Source: Micromonospora globispora (GTDB lineage Bacteria > Actinomycetota > Actinomycetes > Mycobacteriales > Micromonosporaceae). From it: DNA of 33,223 nt. This document shows positions 22,874-31,322 of the stretch, piece after piece (within the stretch, counting starts at the first letter, position 1; each line of letters opens with the position of its first letter). The stretch covers positions 1 to 33,223 of the forward strand of contig NZ_QGGF01000364.1 in NCBI RefSeq assembly GCF_003857015.1, read 5' to 3'. The position numbers and the translations under genes were made by a program. The notes under the pieces were generated by a model. That model did not search any database, was not told where the DNA came from, and saw nothing but the letters and a program-made list of their open reading frames with translations.

Positions 22874-24169
22874 TCACTCCTCGGGCGCGGGCAGCTCGCG
22901 CAGCGTGCGTACCGGGGAGAAGAGCACCCAGAGCAGGCCGCCGAGCGCGCCCGCGGTGGCGATCCAGAGCGCCGGCCGTACCCCGAGGGTCGCGCCGAGC
23001 GCGCCGCCGAGCAGCGCGCCGATGGGCCGGATGCCGTAGTTGACGGTGCGCCGGACGCCCGAGACGCGGGCGAGCAGCCGCTCCGGGGTCAGCGCGGTCT
23101 GCACCGAGCCGCCGGCGATGTCGAGCATCATCACCCCCGCGGCGGAGAGGAACTCGGCGACGAAGAGCATGCCCAGCACCAGCGGCGCCGGTCCGTCGGC
23201 CAGCGGCACCAGCAGCAGCGGGGCGGGGAAGAGCAGGTAGCTGGCGATCACGGTGGGGCCGACGCCGAAGCGGCGGGCGACCCGGCCGGTGAGTCCCGCG
23301 CCGATCAGCCCGCCCACCGAGCCCGCCCCGATCACCACGCCGAGCACCCCGGGGGCGATCCCCAGCTCGCGGGTCGCGTAGAGCACGTAGAGCGCGATGA
23401 ACATGAAGTTGAACAGGTTGACCGTGGTGGCCCCGAGCAGCAGCGAACGCATCATCCGGGACCGCGCCAGGACCCGCAGCCCCTCGCCGATCCCGAGTCC
23501 GGCACCGCGGGCGGGCGCCGGCTCCGGCGGCCGGATCCGCCCCAGGAAGTACGCCGAGACGAGGTACGACAGGGCGTCGGCGACCAGCGCGACCGGCGCG
23601 CTGAGCACCTGCACCAGGACACCGGCGAGGCCCGGGCCGGCCACGGTGGACATCGCCCGGCTGCCGTTGAGCAGCGTGTTCGCCTCGACGTAGTCCCGGC
23701 GGTCGACCAGGGACACGAAGAGGGTGCTGCGGGACACCTCGAACAGCACGGCCAGCGTGCCGATCGCGAACGCGACGACGTAGAGCTGCTCCAGTGCCAG
23801 CACACCGAGCAGGTACGCCACCGGAACGGTCGCCATCAGCAGCGCCCGTCCGACGTCGGTGAGGATCATGATCCGCCGCTTGTGCGGGTACCGGTCGACC
23901 CAGGCCCCGGCGAGCAGCGGGAAGAGCAGGTTGGGGGCCAGCCCGGCGGCGGTCAGGTAGCCCATCTCGGCCGGCCCGGCGGCGGTGCCGAGCACCGCGA
24001 GCAGCGGCAGGGCCAGCGCGGAGACCTCGTCGCCGAAGAGCGAGACGGTGGCCGCCGACCAGTACTGCCGGAACGCCCGCTCGCGCAGCAGCCGGGGTGG
24101 CCGGAGGCGCCGGGGAGTCGGAGTGCCCAGCTCCGGCGGGGTGTGGAGGTCGGCCGCCGCCTCAGTCAT
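22874..24169 (-). CDS. MFS exporter (MFS_3/EntS-like)
   Basis: A 431-aa protein with about 12 hydrophobic helices and the motif DRYPHKRRIMILTDVGR after the second helix, characteristic of the MefA/EntS subgroup that exports macrolides or siderophores. Its start overlaps the stop of the ArsR-like gene by eight bases (ATGACTGA). Both are read leftward, so the regulator likely controls export of its ligand. The substrate is unknown. Confidence 0.87.
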   Translation of the reverse strand: MTEAAADLHTPPELGTPTPRRLRPPRLLRERAFRQYWSAATVSLFGDEVSALALPLLAVLGTAAGPAEMGYLTAAGLAPNLLFPLLAGAWVDRYPHKRRIMILTDVGRALLMATVPVAYLLGVLALEQLYVVAFAIGTLAVLFEVSRSTLFVSLVDRRDYVEANTLLNGSRAMSTVAGPGLAGVLVQVLSAPVALVADALSYLVSAYFLGRIRPPEPAPARGAGLGIGEGLRVLARSRMMRSLLLGATTVNLFNFMFIALYVLYATRELGIAPGVLGVVIGAGSVGGLIGAGLTGRVARRFGVGPTVIASYLLFPAPLLLVPLADGPAPLVLGMLFVAEFLSAAGVMMLDIAGGSVQTALTPERLLARVSGVRRTVNYGIRPIGALLGGALGATLGVRPALWIATAGALGGLLWVLFSPVRTLRELPAPEE

Positions 24170-24821
24170 CGGAACTGGCCGGCCGCGCCCGTTCGGCCGG
24201 CTGGTCCTGCGGGTGCCGCGGAGGTGAGGTGCGGTCGCCGACGGTGGGCGTCGGTCCGTCCTCGATGGGCATGAGCATCTGGAAGAGCGCGATGGGGCGG
24301 GCGTTCGCCGGCCGGGCGGCCGGGTCGGTGACGCGGTCGTGGTACTCGGCGAGGAGGGCGTCCATCCGGCGGGTCAGGTCGGCCAGCTCGTCGGGGGTCA
24401 CGTGCAGCAGGGCGTCGCTGAAGCCGGTCACCGCCCGCCACTCGGTCGACTCGTCGGCGCGCCTGGCCAGGAAGTCCTCGGCCCGCCGCAGGTACCGGCC
24501 CAGCAGCACGGCGCTGAGCTGGTCGGTGGCGGCCCGCATCTCCGGATCGTCGGTGCCCTCGTCCCAGGTGGTCGCCGCGGCGGTGGCCCGCCACGGGCGT
24601 TCCCGGGCATCCGCGCCAGGCGCCCGTTCGGCCAGCCCGTACTTGGCGAGCTGTCGCAGGTGGAAGGAGCAGCTCGGGACGCTCTCGCCGAGCAGCTCGG
24701 CGGCCCGGGTGGCGGTCATCGGCCCCTGCCGGCGGAGCAGCCCGATCAGGGTCATCCGCAGCGGATGGGCGTAGCCACGCAGGGAGACGGGGTCGGAGAG
24801 GTTCACCCGGGAGAGCGCCAT
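24162..24821 (-). CDS. ArsR-like (HTH_20) transcriptional regulator of the exporter
   Basis: A 219-aa protein. The winged helix is at about 12-75 (LRGYAHPLRMTLIGLLRRQGPMTATRAAELLGESVPSCSFHLRQLAKYGLAER). A longer C-terminal effector region (ATDQLSAVLLGRYLRRAEDFLARR) and a disordered tail follow. It overlaps the exporter gene, and its ATG begins two bases after the concentric palindrome at 24823-24856, so the protein probably represses its own promoter. Confidence 0.87.
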   Translation of the reverse strand: MALSRVNLSDPVSLRGYAHPLRMTLIGLLRRQGPMTATRAAELLGESVPSCSFHLRQLAKYGLAERAPGADARERPWRATAAATTWDEGTDDPEMRAATDQLSAVLLGRYLRRAEDFLARRADESTEWRAVTGFSDALLHVTPDELADLTRRMDALLAEYHDRVTDPAARPANARPIALFQMLMPIEDGPTPTVGDRTSPPRHPQDQPAERARPASSDD

Positions 24822-24822
24822 A

Positions 24823-24856
24823 TGCTAAAGCTACCTTTATAAAGATGTCTTTAGCA
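24823..24856. promoter_or_regulatory. Concentric palindromic operator/promoter
   Basis: Outer arms TGCTAAAG (24823-24830) and CTTTAGCA (24849-24856) and an inner perfect palindrome CTTTATAAAG (24835-24844) share the same centre. The AT-rich core supplies a TATAAA -10 box on the minus strand, 14 bases before the ATG, so the transcript would be almost leaderless. It is a strong site for autorepression. Confidence 0.7.
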
Positions 24857-24898
24857 AGCCTGTAGCCAGTAGGTTGACCGGACGAGGTGCCGGACAGC

Positions 24899-25516
24899 TC
24901 AGGCGTAGATGGTCTTGGCGTACTCGGGGCCGTAGTGGCGTTCCAGGTCGGCGAGGCTCTCCGCCGGGGCCTCGACCTCCTTGATGAGCCGGGCGCGGGA
25001 CGGCAGCGCGTCGGGCCGCCAGGTCTCCGGCTGCCACAGCTGCGAGCGGAGGAACGCCTTGGCGCAGTGGTAGAAGATCTGCTCGATCTCCACCACCACC
25101 GCCAGCACCGGCCGGTGCCCCTTGACCACCATGTCGTCGAAGAACGGCGCGTCCCGGACCAGCCGGGCTCGGCCGTTGATCCGCAGCGTGTCCGTGCGAC
25201 CGGGGATCAGGTAGATCAGCCCGACGTGCGGGTTGTCGAGGATGTTGCGATAGCCGTCCGCCCGGCGGTTGCCCGGCCGCTCGGGAATGGCGATGGTGGT
25301 CTCGTCCAGCACCAGGGTGAAGCCCGGCGGGTCGCCCTTGGGGGAGACGTCGCAGCTGCCGTCCGCGCCCGACGTGGCCACCAGACAGAACGGCGAGGCG
25401 GCCAGCCAGTCCCGGTCCCGCTGGTGCAGCACCGTCCGCTCCTTGGTGACCGCCCGTGGCATCGGCGCCCCCAGCAGCTCGCGCAGTTCCTCCTGCGACG
25501 TGATCTCCACCGTCAC
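24899..25516 (-). CDS. PPOX-family FMN-dependent flavoprotein (MSMEG_1061-like)
   Basis: A 205-aa protein starting at GTG with GGAGGG upstream. FCLVATSGADGSCDVSPKGDPPGFTLVLDETTIAIPERPGNRRADGYRNILDNPHVGLIYLIPG is the split-barrel FMN-binding core; INGRARLVRD and the WQPETW stretch follow. Members are related to pyridoxamine 5'-phosphate oxidase but act on various substrates with FMN or F420. The precise reaction is not evident. Confidence 0.85.
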   Translation of the reverse strand: MTVEITSQEELRELLGAPMPRAVTKERTVLHQRDRDWLAASPFCLVATSGADGSCDVSPKGDPPGFTLVLDETTIAIPERPGNRRADGYRNILDNPHVGLIYLIPGRTDTLRINGRARLVRDAPFFDDMVVKGHRPVLAVVVEIEQIFYHCAKAFLRSQLWQPETWRPDALPSRARLIKEVEAPAESLADLERHYGPEYAKTIYA

Positions 25517-25678
25517 GTGACCCTCCCCCGTCCGTTGAGCCGGTTGGTGGCGCCGCCCGAGCACCGGGCTTCCGCCACCGTCAGCCTAGGGGGCCGCGTC
25601 GACCGCGAGGTTTGCCCACAGGTTCGACGGGTACCGCTTGACACGCAGCGCGCCCGGACGCGACCGATGGAGGACCGG

Positions 25679-26185
25679 ATGGAGAGCCGACTGAAGGTGC
25701 TCGGTCACCCCGTGCACCCGATGCTGGTGATGTTCCCGGTAGCGCTCCTGGTCACCGCGGTCATCTTCGACGTGGTCGACACCGTCGGCGGGCCGAAGTT
25801 CCTCGGCGAGGTCGCGTACTGGAACATCACGGTCGGGTTGATCGGCGGCCTGCTGGCCGCGGCGGCGGGCACCTTCGACCTGCTCGCCCTGCCCGCCGGC
25901 ACCCGCGCCAAGCGGGTGGGCCTCACCCACGCCGCCGCCAACATCGCGGTGATCCTCCTCTTCGCCGCGGTCTGGGTGGTCCGGCTCAACGCCGACTCCC
26001 GGGCAGCGGGGGGTGCCCTCATCGCCATCGAGGTGGTGGCCGTGGCAATCCTCGGCCTCAGCGCCTGGCTCGGCGGTGAGCTGGTCGACCGGCTCGGCGT
26101 CGGCGTCGACCCGGAGGCCGGCCTGAACGCCCCGAGCTCGCTGCGATCCCCCTCGGCCAACCAGCGGATCGGAGACGTGCGATGA
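25679..26185 (+). CDS. DUF2231 membrane protein
   Basis: A 168-aa protein with GGAGG five bases before the ATG; an ATG four codons upstream is less likely. GHPVHPMLVMFPVALLVTA is the DUF2231 signature and the protein has four membrane segments. Some relatives are linked to redox or haem-like functions. The stop overlaps the start of the Hsp20 gene (ATGA). Confidence 0.85.
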   Translation: MESRLKVLGHPVHPMLVMFPVALLVTAVIFDVVDTVGGPKFLGEVAYWNITVGLIGGLLAAAAGTFDLLALPAGTRAKRVGLTHAAANIAVILLFAAVWVVRLNADSRAAGGALIAIEVVAVAILGLSAWLGGELVDRLGVGVDPEAGLNAPSSLRSPSANQRIGDVR

Positions 26186-26736
26186 CGGAACAGTCCAGCG
26201 GTGGAGGCTTCGGCCGCGGCTGGCGCGGGCGCCAGCAGGGCTGGGACCCGATGGGCGAGCTCCAGTCGCTCCGCTCGGAGCTGAGCCGCCTGGTCGGTGG
26301 CCGCTCCGGCTCACCGGACGTGGAGCTGAACGAGTCGGCCGACGGCTGGGAGTGCATCGTCCGGCTGCCCGGCGTGGCGCCGGAGGAGGTGGCTGTTGAG
26401 CTGGACGACCGGGAACTCTGCGTCCGGGCCCGCTCGGAGGCCGAGGTCAACGCCGACCACGGCATCCCGGGCGGTTTCGAGACCCGCGGCTTCGAGTACC
26501 GGGTGGACCTGCCGTCCCGAGTCGACCCGGACGCCATCGATGCGGTGATGGACCACGGACTGCTCCGGGTCCGGCTGCCCCGGGCGGCCCGGCCCGCGCC
26601 ACGCACCATCACCGTCGGCCGCACCGGGTTCCAGCAGGCCGGCCCGCCCACCGGTACGAAGACACTGGCCGACCCGGCCGCCGACCGGGAGATGCACCAC
26701 CCGGACACCACGGCCGACGAGATCGACCGCCCGTAG
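26182..26736 (+). CDS. Hsp20/alpha-crystallin small heat-shock protein
   Basis: A 184-aa chaperone overlapping DUF2231 by four bases. The alpha-crystallin domain runs from PDVELNESADGWECIVRLPGVAPEEVAVELDDRELCVRAR to MDHGLLRVRLPRAARP (about 45-135). The N-terminus is Gly/Arg-rich and the C-terminal tail is acidic. It binds unfolding proteins. Coupling with a membrane protein suggests an envelope-stress role, which is inference. Confidence 0.88.
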   Translation: MTEQSSGGGFGRGWRGRQQGWDPMGELQSLRSELSRLVGGRSGSPDVELNESADGWECIVRLPGVAPEEVAVELDDRELCVRARSEAEVNADHGIPGGFETRGFEYRVDLPSRVDPDAIDAVMDHGLLRVRLPRAARPAPRTITVGRTGFQQAGPPTGTKTLADPAADREMHHPDTTADEIDRP

Positions 26737-26744
26737 CGGGTCGC

Positions 26745-27851
26745 GTGGTCACCCCGTCCCTGCTCGGCCCGGTCGCCGAGCCAGTGCCCGACGTCGAACG
26801 CATCGCCGTGCTGCGCGCCAACGCGCTCGGCGACTTCATCTTCATCCTGCCCGCGCTGGAGGCGCTGCGGGCCGCCTACCCGTCGGCGGAGATCGTGCTG
26901 CTCGGCGCGCCGTGGCACCCCAAGCTCTGGCGCGACCGGGCCGGCCCGGTGGACCGGGTGCTGGTGGTCCCGCCCGCGCCCGGCATCCGCGGCCCCGACC
27001 CCGGTGAGCCGGAGTCCTCGATGGAGGACTTCCTGGCCACCGCCCGCAAGGAACGCTTCGACCTGGCGTTGCAGCTGCACGGCGGCGGCGCCAATTCCAA
27101 CCCGATCGTCTCCGGCCTCGGCGCCCGGGTCACCGCCGGGCTGCGGGCCGAGGACGCGCCGCCGCTGGACCGCTGGATCCGGTACGTCTACTACCAGCAC
27201 GAGGTCATCCGGTACCTGGAGGTGGTCGCCCTGGTCGGCGCCCCCGCCACCACGATCATCCCCGCGCTGACGGTGACCGACGCGGACCGGGCCGAGGCCC
27301 GGGAGGTGCTCGGCGAGCCGGAGCGGCCGCGGGTGGCGCTGCACCCGGGGGCCACCGACACCCGCCGGCGCTGGCCGCCGGACCGCTTCGGCGAGGTGGC
27401 CCGGGCGCTGACCGGCGACGGGTACGAGGTGCTGGTCACCGGCACACCGGCGGAACGCGAGGTGGTGGAGGCGGTGGTCGCGGCGGCCGGGGTACCGGTG
27501 CGCCCGCAGGTCGGCACGCTCAGCCTGGGCGGGCTGGCCGCCTGCTACGAGCGCTGCGCGCTGCTGGTCTCCAACGACACCGGTCCGCTGCACCTGGCCG
27601 GGGCGGTCGGCACCCCGACGGTGGGCGTCTACTGGATCGGCAACCTGATCAACGGGGCCATCCCGGTGCGCGCCCGGCACCGGCCGATCGCCTCGTGGAC
27701 GACCCGCTGCCCGGTCTGCGGCGTCGACTGCACCCGGGGGCTCTATCCGCACCGCCCCGGCGACGGCGACTGCCCGCACCGCGACTCCTTCGTGGCCGAC
27801 GTGCCGGTGATCGAGGTCGTCGAGGCCGCCCGCGAGCTGCTCCAGGGCTGA
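26745..27851 (+). CDS. Glycosyltransferase family 9 (heptosyltransferase-like)
   Basis: A 368-aa protein from GTG, eight bases after the Hsp20 stop. The family-9 layout is clear: VLRANALGDFIFILPALEALRAAYP (N-terminal, nucleotide-sugar fold), VALHPGATDTRRRWPPDRFGEVARAL in the middle, and SNDTGPLHLAGAVGTPTVGVYW in the donor domain. Family 9 normally moves heptose from ADP-heptose. Six cysteines near the end (CPVCGVDC ... CPH) may bind metal. It meets GT2 and HldE tail to tail. Confidence 0.87.
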   Translation: MVTPSLLGPVAEPVPDVERIAVLRANALGDFIFILPALEALRAAYPSAEIVLLGAPWHPKLWRDRAGPVDRVLVVPPAPGIRGPDPGEPESSMEDFLATARKERFDLALQLHGGGANSNPIVSGLGARVTAGLRAEDAPPLDRWIRYVYYQHEVIRYLEVVALVGAPATTIIPALTVTDADRAEAREVLGEPERPRVALHPGATDTRRRWPPDRFGEVARALTGDGYEVLVTGTPAEREVVEAVVAAAGVPVRPQVGTLSLGGLAACYERCALLVSNDTGPLHLAGAVGTPTVGVYWIGNLINGAIPVRARHRPIASWTTRCPVCGVDCTRGLYPHRPGDGDCPHRDSFVADVPVIEVVEAARELLQG

Positions 27852-27856
27852 CCCGC

Positions 27857-28735
27857 TCAGGCGGGCTGCGGGGTGTCGGTGTCGGTGAGGACGACCTCCC
27901 ACGCCTCCACGTCCCGCTCGGTCACCGTGGTCGGCGACTCCAGGTGGTAGGCGCCGCTGGGCAGGACGCCCGCGCCGCCGTGCCGCGCCATCACCGCGAG
28001 CTGCGCGGCGACGTCCTCGCCCTGGTGCCGCTCGTGCACCTGGCGCCAGAACTCGAAGCCGCCGGAGTCGATCAGCTTGGCCCGGTCGTAGAGCACGCAG
28101 CCGCCGATCCAGGAGACCTTGTACGCCCGCCAGGCGCCCGCCGGCAGCCGCAGCTTCTCGGTGACGTGCAGCAGGTTCGCCGCGGGGTGGATCGCCGCGC
28201 GGTGCCACTCCGGGGTGCCGGGGCGTACCCGCTCGGGGACGGGCGGGCCGTCCCACTCCTCGTAGTGCACGTGGGTCTCCGGGCGGACGTCGTCGGCGTA
28301 GGACAGGCCGTGCACCGCGTTGCCGACGAAACCGCAGCCCAGCTCCCGAATCGCGGTGACCAGCCGGGACAGCGTCCCCGGCTCCAGCCAGACGTCGTCG
28401 TCGAGGCAGAGCACGTACCGGGCGACGGACCGGCTGAGCAGGTAGGCGCGGTGCTCGGCCAGCCCGCGCCGCGGCAGCCGGCGGGCCAGCAGCACCGGAT
28501 GACCCCGGTGGCGCAGCGCCCGGACCATGGTGGCCGCCGCCGGCTGGAGGTACGCCGGCTCGGCGTCGGACTGGTCGCTCACCACGACCCCGAAATCGGG
28601 TACGCCGTCCTGCGCGGCCAGCCCGGAGAGGGTGACCGCCAGCTCGGCGGGGCGATTGCGGGTGGGGATCAGCACGTCGAGCTGCCGCGGCTGACGGAAC
28701 TGCTCCGGCGTGCCGAGGTCGAGCGGTCGGTTCAC
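27857..28735 (-). CDS. Glycosyltransferase family 2
   Basis: A 292-aa protein starting at GTG, overlapping the HldE stop (GTGA). QLDVLIPTRNRPAELAVTLSGLAAQD is the nucleotide-sugar binding start and VLCLDDDVW carries the DxD metal motif (about residue 125). SWIGGCVLYDRAKLIDSGGFEFWRQVHERHQGEDV matches the acceptor side. It is coupled to HldE, so it likely uses ADP-heptose or acts on the same glycan. The longer upstream frame is a shadow of HldE. Confidence 0.85.
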   Translation of the reverse strand: MNRPLDLGTPEQFRQPRQLDVLIPTRNRPAELAVTLSGLAAQDGVPDFGVVVSDQSDAEPAYLQPAAATMVRALRHRGHPVLLARRLPRRGLAEHRAYLLSRSVARYVLCLDDDVWLEPGTLSRLVTAIRELGCGFVGNAVHGLSYADDVRPETHVHYEEWDGPPVPERVRPGTPEWHRAAIHPAANLLHVTEKLRLPAGAWRAYKVSWIGGCVLYDRAKLIDSGGFEFWRQVHERHQGEDVAAQLAVMARHGGAGVLPSGAYHLESPTTVTERDVEAWEVVLTDTDTPQPA

Positions 28736-30561
28736 GTCGGCCTGCCTGTTGCGGGAGCACTGTCGGTGACGGGGGAGCCCTGCGTGGCCTTGCCGCCGTT
28801 GGCGGAGTGCGCGCGGATCCGGTCGATGATCGCCGAGGTGGACCGGTCGGGAACGTACCCGAGGGTGCGGACCTGCCCGCCGAGCCGGCGGACCAGCGGC
28901 GCCTCCGGGACCATCTCGGGCGGGTAGTCGCCGCCCTTGACGTAGACGTCCGGGCGGACCGCCTCGATCAGGTGGGCCGGGGAGTCCTCCTCGAAGACCA
29001 CCACGTGGTCGACGCATTCGAGGGCGGCGAGCAGGGCGGCGCGGTCCTCCACCGGGTTGACCGGCCGGTCCGGTCCCTTGAGCCGCCGTACGCTGCCATC
29101 CGAGTTGACCGCCACGACCAGCAGGTCGCCGAGGGCGCGGGCCTGGGTCAGGTAGCGGACGTGCCCCGGGTGCAGCACGTCGAAGCAGCCGTTGGTGAAG
29201 ACGATCGAGCGGCCGACGCGGCGGTGCTCCTCGACGATCGCGGTCAGCTCCTGGGCGTCGACCAGGGTCGGGTGGTCGGTCCCGTCCGGTCCGGTGCCCA
29301 GCGCGCCGAGCAGGTCCTCGCGCCGGCAGACGCAGGTGCCGGTGTCGGAGACGGTGATGGTGGCCGCGAGCTGGGCGAGCTGGGCGGCGGTGGGCAGCGT
29401 CGCGTCGGCGGCCAGCGCCAGCGTCATCGCCGCCAGGTACGCGTCCCCGGCGCCCACCGCATGGCTGGCCGGGACCGGGGTGCTGTGGCTGCGTCGCGGT
29501 TCGCCGTCGGGCCCGGCGACCACCGCACCCTCGGTGTCCAGGGTCACCGCCACCACGTCGGCGCCGGTGTGCTCGCGCAGCTCGGCCAGGCGCGACTCGG
29601 CCAGTACCGCCCGATCCACGCCCTCCCCGGCCGCCGCATTCACCGTGACGCCGGTGCCGGTGACAGTGAGGCCGTCACCGGTCATCGCCACCCGGTCCTC
29701 CCCGGGTGTCGGCTCCCCGGTCGGACCGCCGGCGGCCGGGCCCGCGCCGCCGGGGGCCGCGCCGACGACCAGTTCCGACGGGCCGTCGGACGGGTCGGTC
29801 ACCGGGTGGTCGAGATGAAGGTCCGGGCCGGTGCCGTTGCGCCCGGCGGGGCGGGGCGGGGCGCCGAAGCCAACGGCGGCGCGGGCCAGCAGCCGGGCCG
29901 CCTCGGCGAAGCTCGGGGTCACCACGGTGGGGTTGAGGCCCCGCCAGTCGGCCAGGTCGTGCGCGTCGAGGGCCACGGTGGCGTAGCGGTCCCGGTTGGC
30001 GACCAGCCAGGCGCGTACCGGCGGCGGCAGCGCGCCCAAGCCGTAGTCGCAGACCACCAGGGTGAGCGGCGCCCCACCGGCGACCGCCTTCAGCTCCTCG
30101 GTGGCGCAGTCCAGCGCGGTGAGCAGGTGGGCCACCCCGTCGTCGTCGAGCGGGTCCTCCGGGTCACCAGAGTCCTCGCGCAGCAGGATCTGGTTGCCGG
30201 CGAGCATCCGCCGCTTCACGGGAGTGGGTCGGCCCGTCTGGTTGACCGTCCGGTCCCAGACGCCCGCGCGGTCCAGACAGTCGTGCAGTTCGTCGCCGGC
30301 CACGTCGGCGCCGACCGGGGCCACCAGCACGGCCCGGCCGCCGAGGGTGGCCACGTTGACCGCGGTGTTCGCCGCGCCGCCGGCCGCTGAGATGCGTCGG
30401 CGCAGGGTGAGAACCGGCGCGGGGGCCTCCCGGCAGAGCCGCTCGGACTCCGCGAACCGCCACTCGTCGAGCATGGCGTCGCCGACGACGAGCACGGGAC
30501 GCCCCAGCCAGCTCTCCACGACCGTGGCCAGCCGGCGATCTTCCGCTGCTGCTCCTGCCAT
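28732..30561 (-). CDS. hldE: Bifunctional heptose-7-phosphate kinase / heptose-1-phosphate adenylyltransferase
   Basis: A 609-aa protein. The ATG at 30561 is chosen over an upstream TTG. Residues 20-425 are a PfkB-type kinase: VLVVGDAMLDEWRF, GGAANTAVNVATLGG (61-75) and the catalytic GAGD at 370-373. Residues 450-585 are the adenylyltransferase: FTNGCFDVLHPGHVRYL (HPGH at 464-467) and DRSTSAIIDRI. The kinase has a Gly/Pro/Thr-rich insertion at about 229-320, so the protein is about 130 aa longer than the usual 477. It makes ADP-heptose for GT9 and GT2. ADP-heptose in an actinomycete implies a heptose-bearing envelope glycan or metabolite. Confidence 0.9.
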   Translation of the reverse strand: MAGAAAEDRRLATVVESWLGRPVLVVGDAMLDEWRFAESERLCREAPAPVLTLRRRISAAGGAANTAVNVATLGGRAVLVAPVGADVAGDELHDCLDRAGVWDRTVNQTGRPTPVKRRMLAGNQILLREDSGDPEDPLDDDGVAHLLTALDCATEELKAVAGGAPLTLVVCDYGLGALPPPVRAWLVANRDRYATVALDAHDLADWRGLNPTVVTPSFAEAARLLARAAVGFGAPPRPAGRNGTGPDLHLDHPVTDPSDGPSELVVGAAPGGAGPAAGGPTGEPTPGEDRVAMTGDGLTVTGTGVTVNAAAGEGVDRAVLAESRLAELREHTGADVVAVTLDTEGAVVAGPDGEPRRSHSTPVPASHAVGAGDAYLAAMTLALAADATLPTAAQLAQLAATITVSDTGTCVCRREDLLGALGTGPDGTDHPTLVDAQELTAIVEEHRRVGRSIVFTNGCFDVLHPGHVRYLTQARALGDLLVVAVNSDGSVRRLKGPDRPVNPVEDRAALLAALECVDHVVVFEEDSPAHLIEAVRPDVYVKGGDYPPEMVPEAPLVRRLGGQVRTLGYVPDRSTSAIIDRIRAHSANGGKATQGSPVTDSAPATGRPT

Positions 30562-30712
30562 GTCTGCTGAGGTCCCCCGAGGCTCCCGGACCAAACATCT
30601 GCGTCACCGCTTGGCGACGGTGCGCTGCGGCGTGGGCCACGCCGGCCCGGCGTTTCGGTCCTCCGACCCCGGGAACGGGTGTGAGTTGGGACCCCGGAGA
30701 GGAGACACCACG

Positions 30713-31261
30713 ATGGCAGCGAACCTGCAGGGCAAGCGGATCGCGTTCCTGGCCGCCGACGGCGTCGAGGAGGTGGAGTACGTCCAGCCCCGCGAGGCGG
30801 TCGAGAACGCGGGTGCCCGGGTCGAGCTGGTCTCGCTCAAGCCCGGCTCGGTCCAGTCCTTCAACCACCTGGACCACGGCAAGACGTACGACGTGGATGT
30901 GACCGCGGCCGAGGCGGACGCCGGGGCGTACGACGCGCTGGTGCTGCCCGGCGGGGTGGCCAACCCGGACTTCCTGCGGACGAACGCCGACGCGGTCGAG
31001 TTCGTGCGGGCGTTCTTCGACGCGGGCAAGCCGGTCGGGGTGATCTGCCACGGCCCGTGGACGCTGATCGAGGCGGGCGTTCTGCGGGGCCGCCGGTTGA
31101 CCTCCTGGCCCAGCCTGCGCACCGACCTGACCAACGCCGGTGCGACCTGGGTCGACGAGCAGGTGGTCACGGACAAGGGCCTGGTCAGCAGCCGCAAGCC
31201 GGACGACCTGCCGGCGTTCTGCGCCAAGATCGTCGAGGAGTTCGCCGAGGGCCGGCACTGA
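30713..31261 (+). CDS. DJ-1/PfpI-family type 1 glutamine amidotransferase-like protein
   Basis: A 182-aa protein with GAGAGGAG before the ATG. GKRIAFLAADGVEEVEYVQPREAVENAGARVELVSL is the N-terminal Rossmann part, ALVLPGGVANPDFLR the middle, and VGVICHGPWTLIEAG holds the nucleophile Cys (about residue 107) next to His. This group acts as protease, deglycase or glyoxalase-type stress proteins. The exact reaction is not evident. Confidence 0.88.
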   Translation: MAANLQGKRIAFLAADGVEEVEYVQPREAVENAGARVELVSLKPGSVQSFNHLDHGKTYDVDVTAAEADAGAYDALVLPGGVANPDFLRTNADAVEFVRAFFDAGKPVGVICHGPWTLIEAGVLRGRRLTSWPSLRTDLTNAGATWVDEQVVTDKGLVSSRKPDDLPAFCAKIVEEFAEGRH

Positions 31262-31270
31262 CCTCCCGCA

Positions 31271-31314
31271 CTTTCCCCCGCCCCGGCGGGCATGTTCCGG
31301 GGGGTGGGGGAAAG
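31271..31314 (+). promoter_or_regulatory. Strong hairpin over the leader of the DHA2 exporter gene
   Basis: Arms CTTTCCCCCGCCCC (31271-31284) and its complement (31301-31314, one G-U) form a 14-bp stem that ends nine bases before the exporter ATG at 31323 and covers GGGGGAAAG, the only purine-rich ribosome binding candidate. It could act as terminator of the DJ-1 gene or sequester the ribosome binding site of the exporter. Confidence 0.6.
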
Positions 31315-31322
31315 AAGGCGGG

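Noticed and set aside
26058..28760. 900-codon minus-strand frame over Hsp20 and GT9
   Set aside because: A very long GC-driven shadow of two well-supported genes on the other strand.
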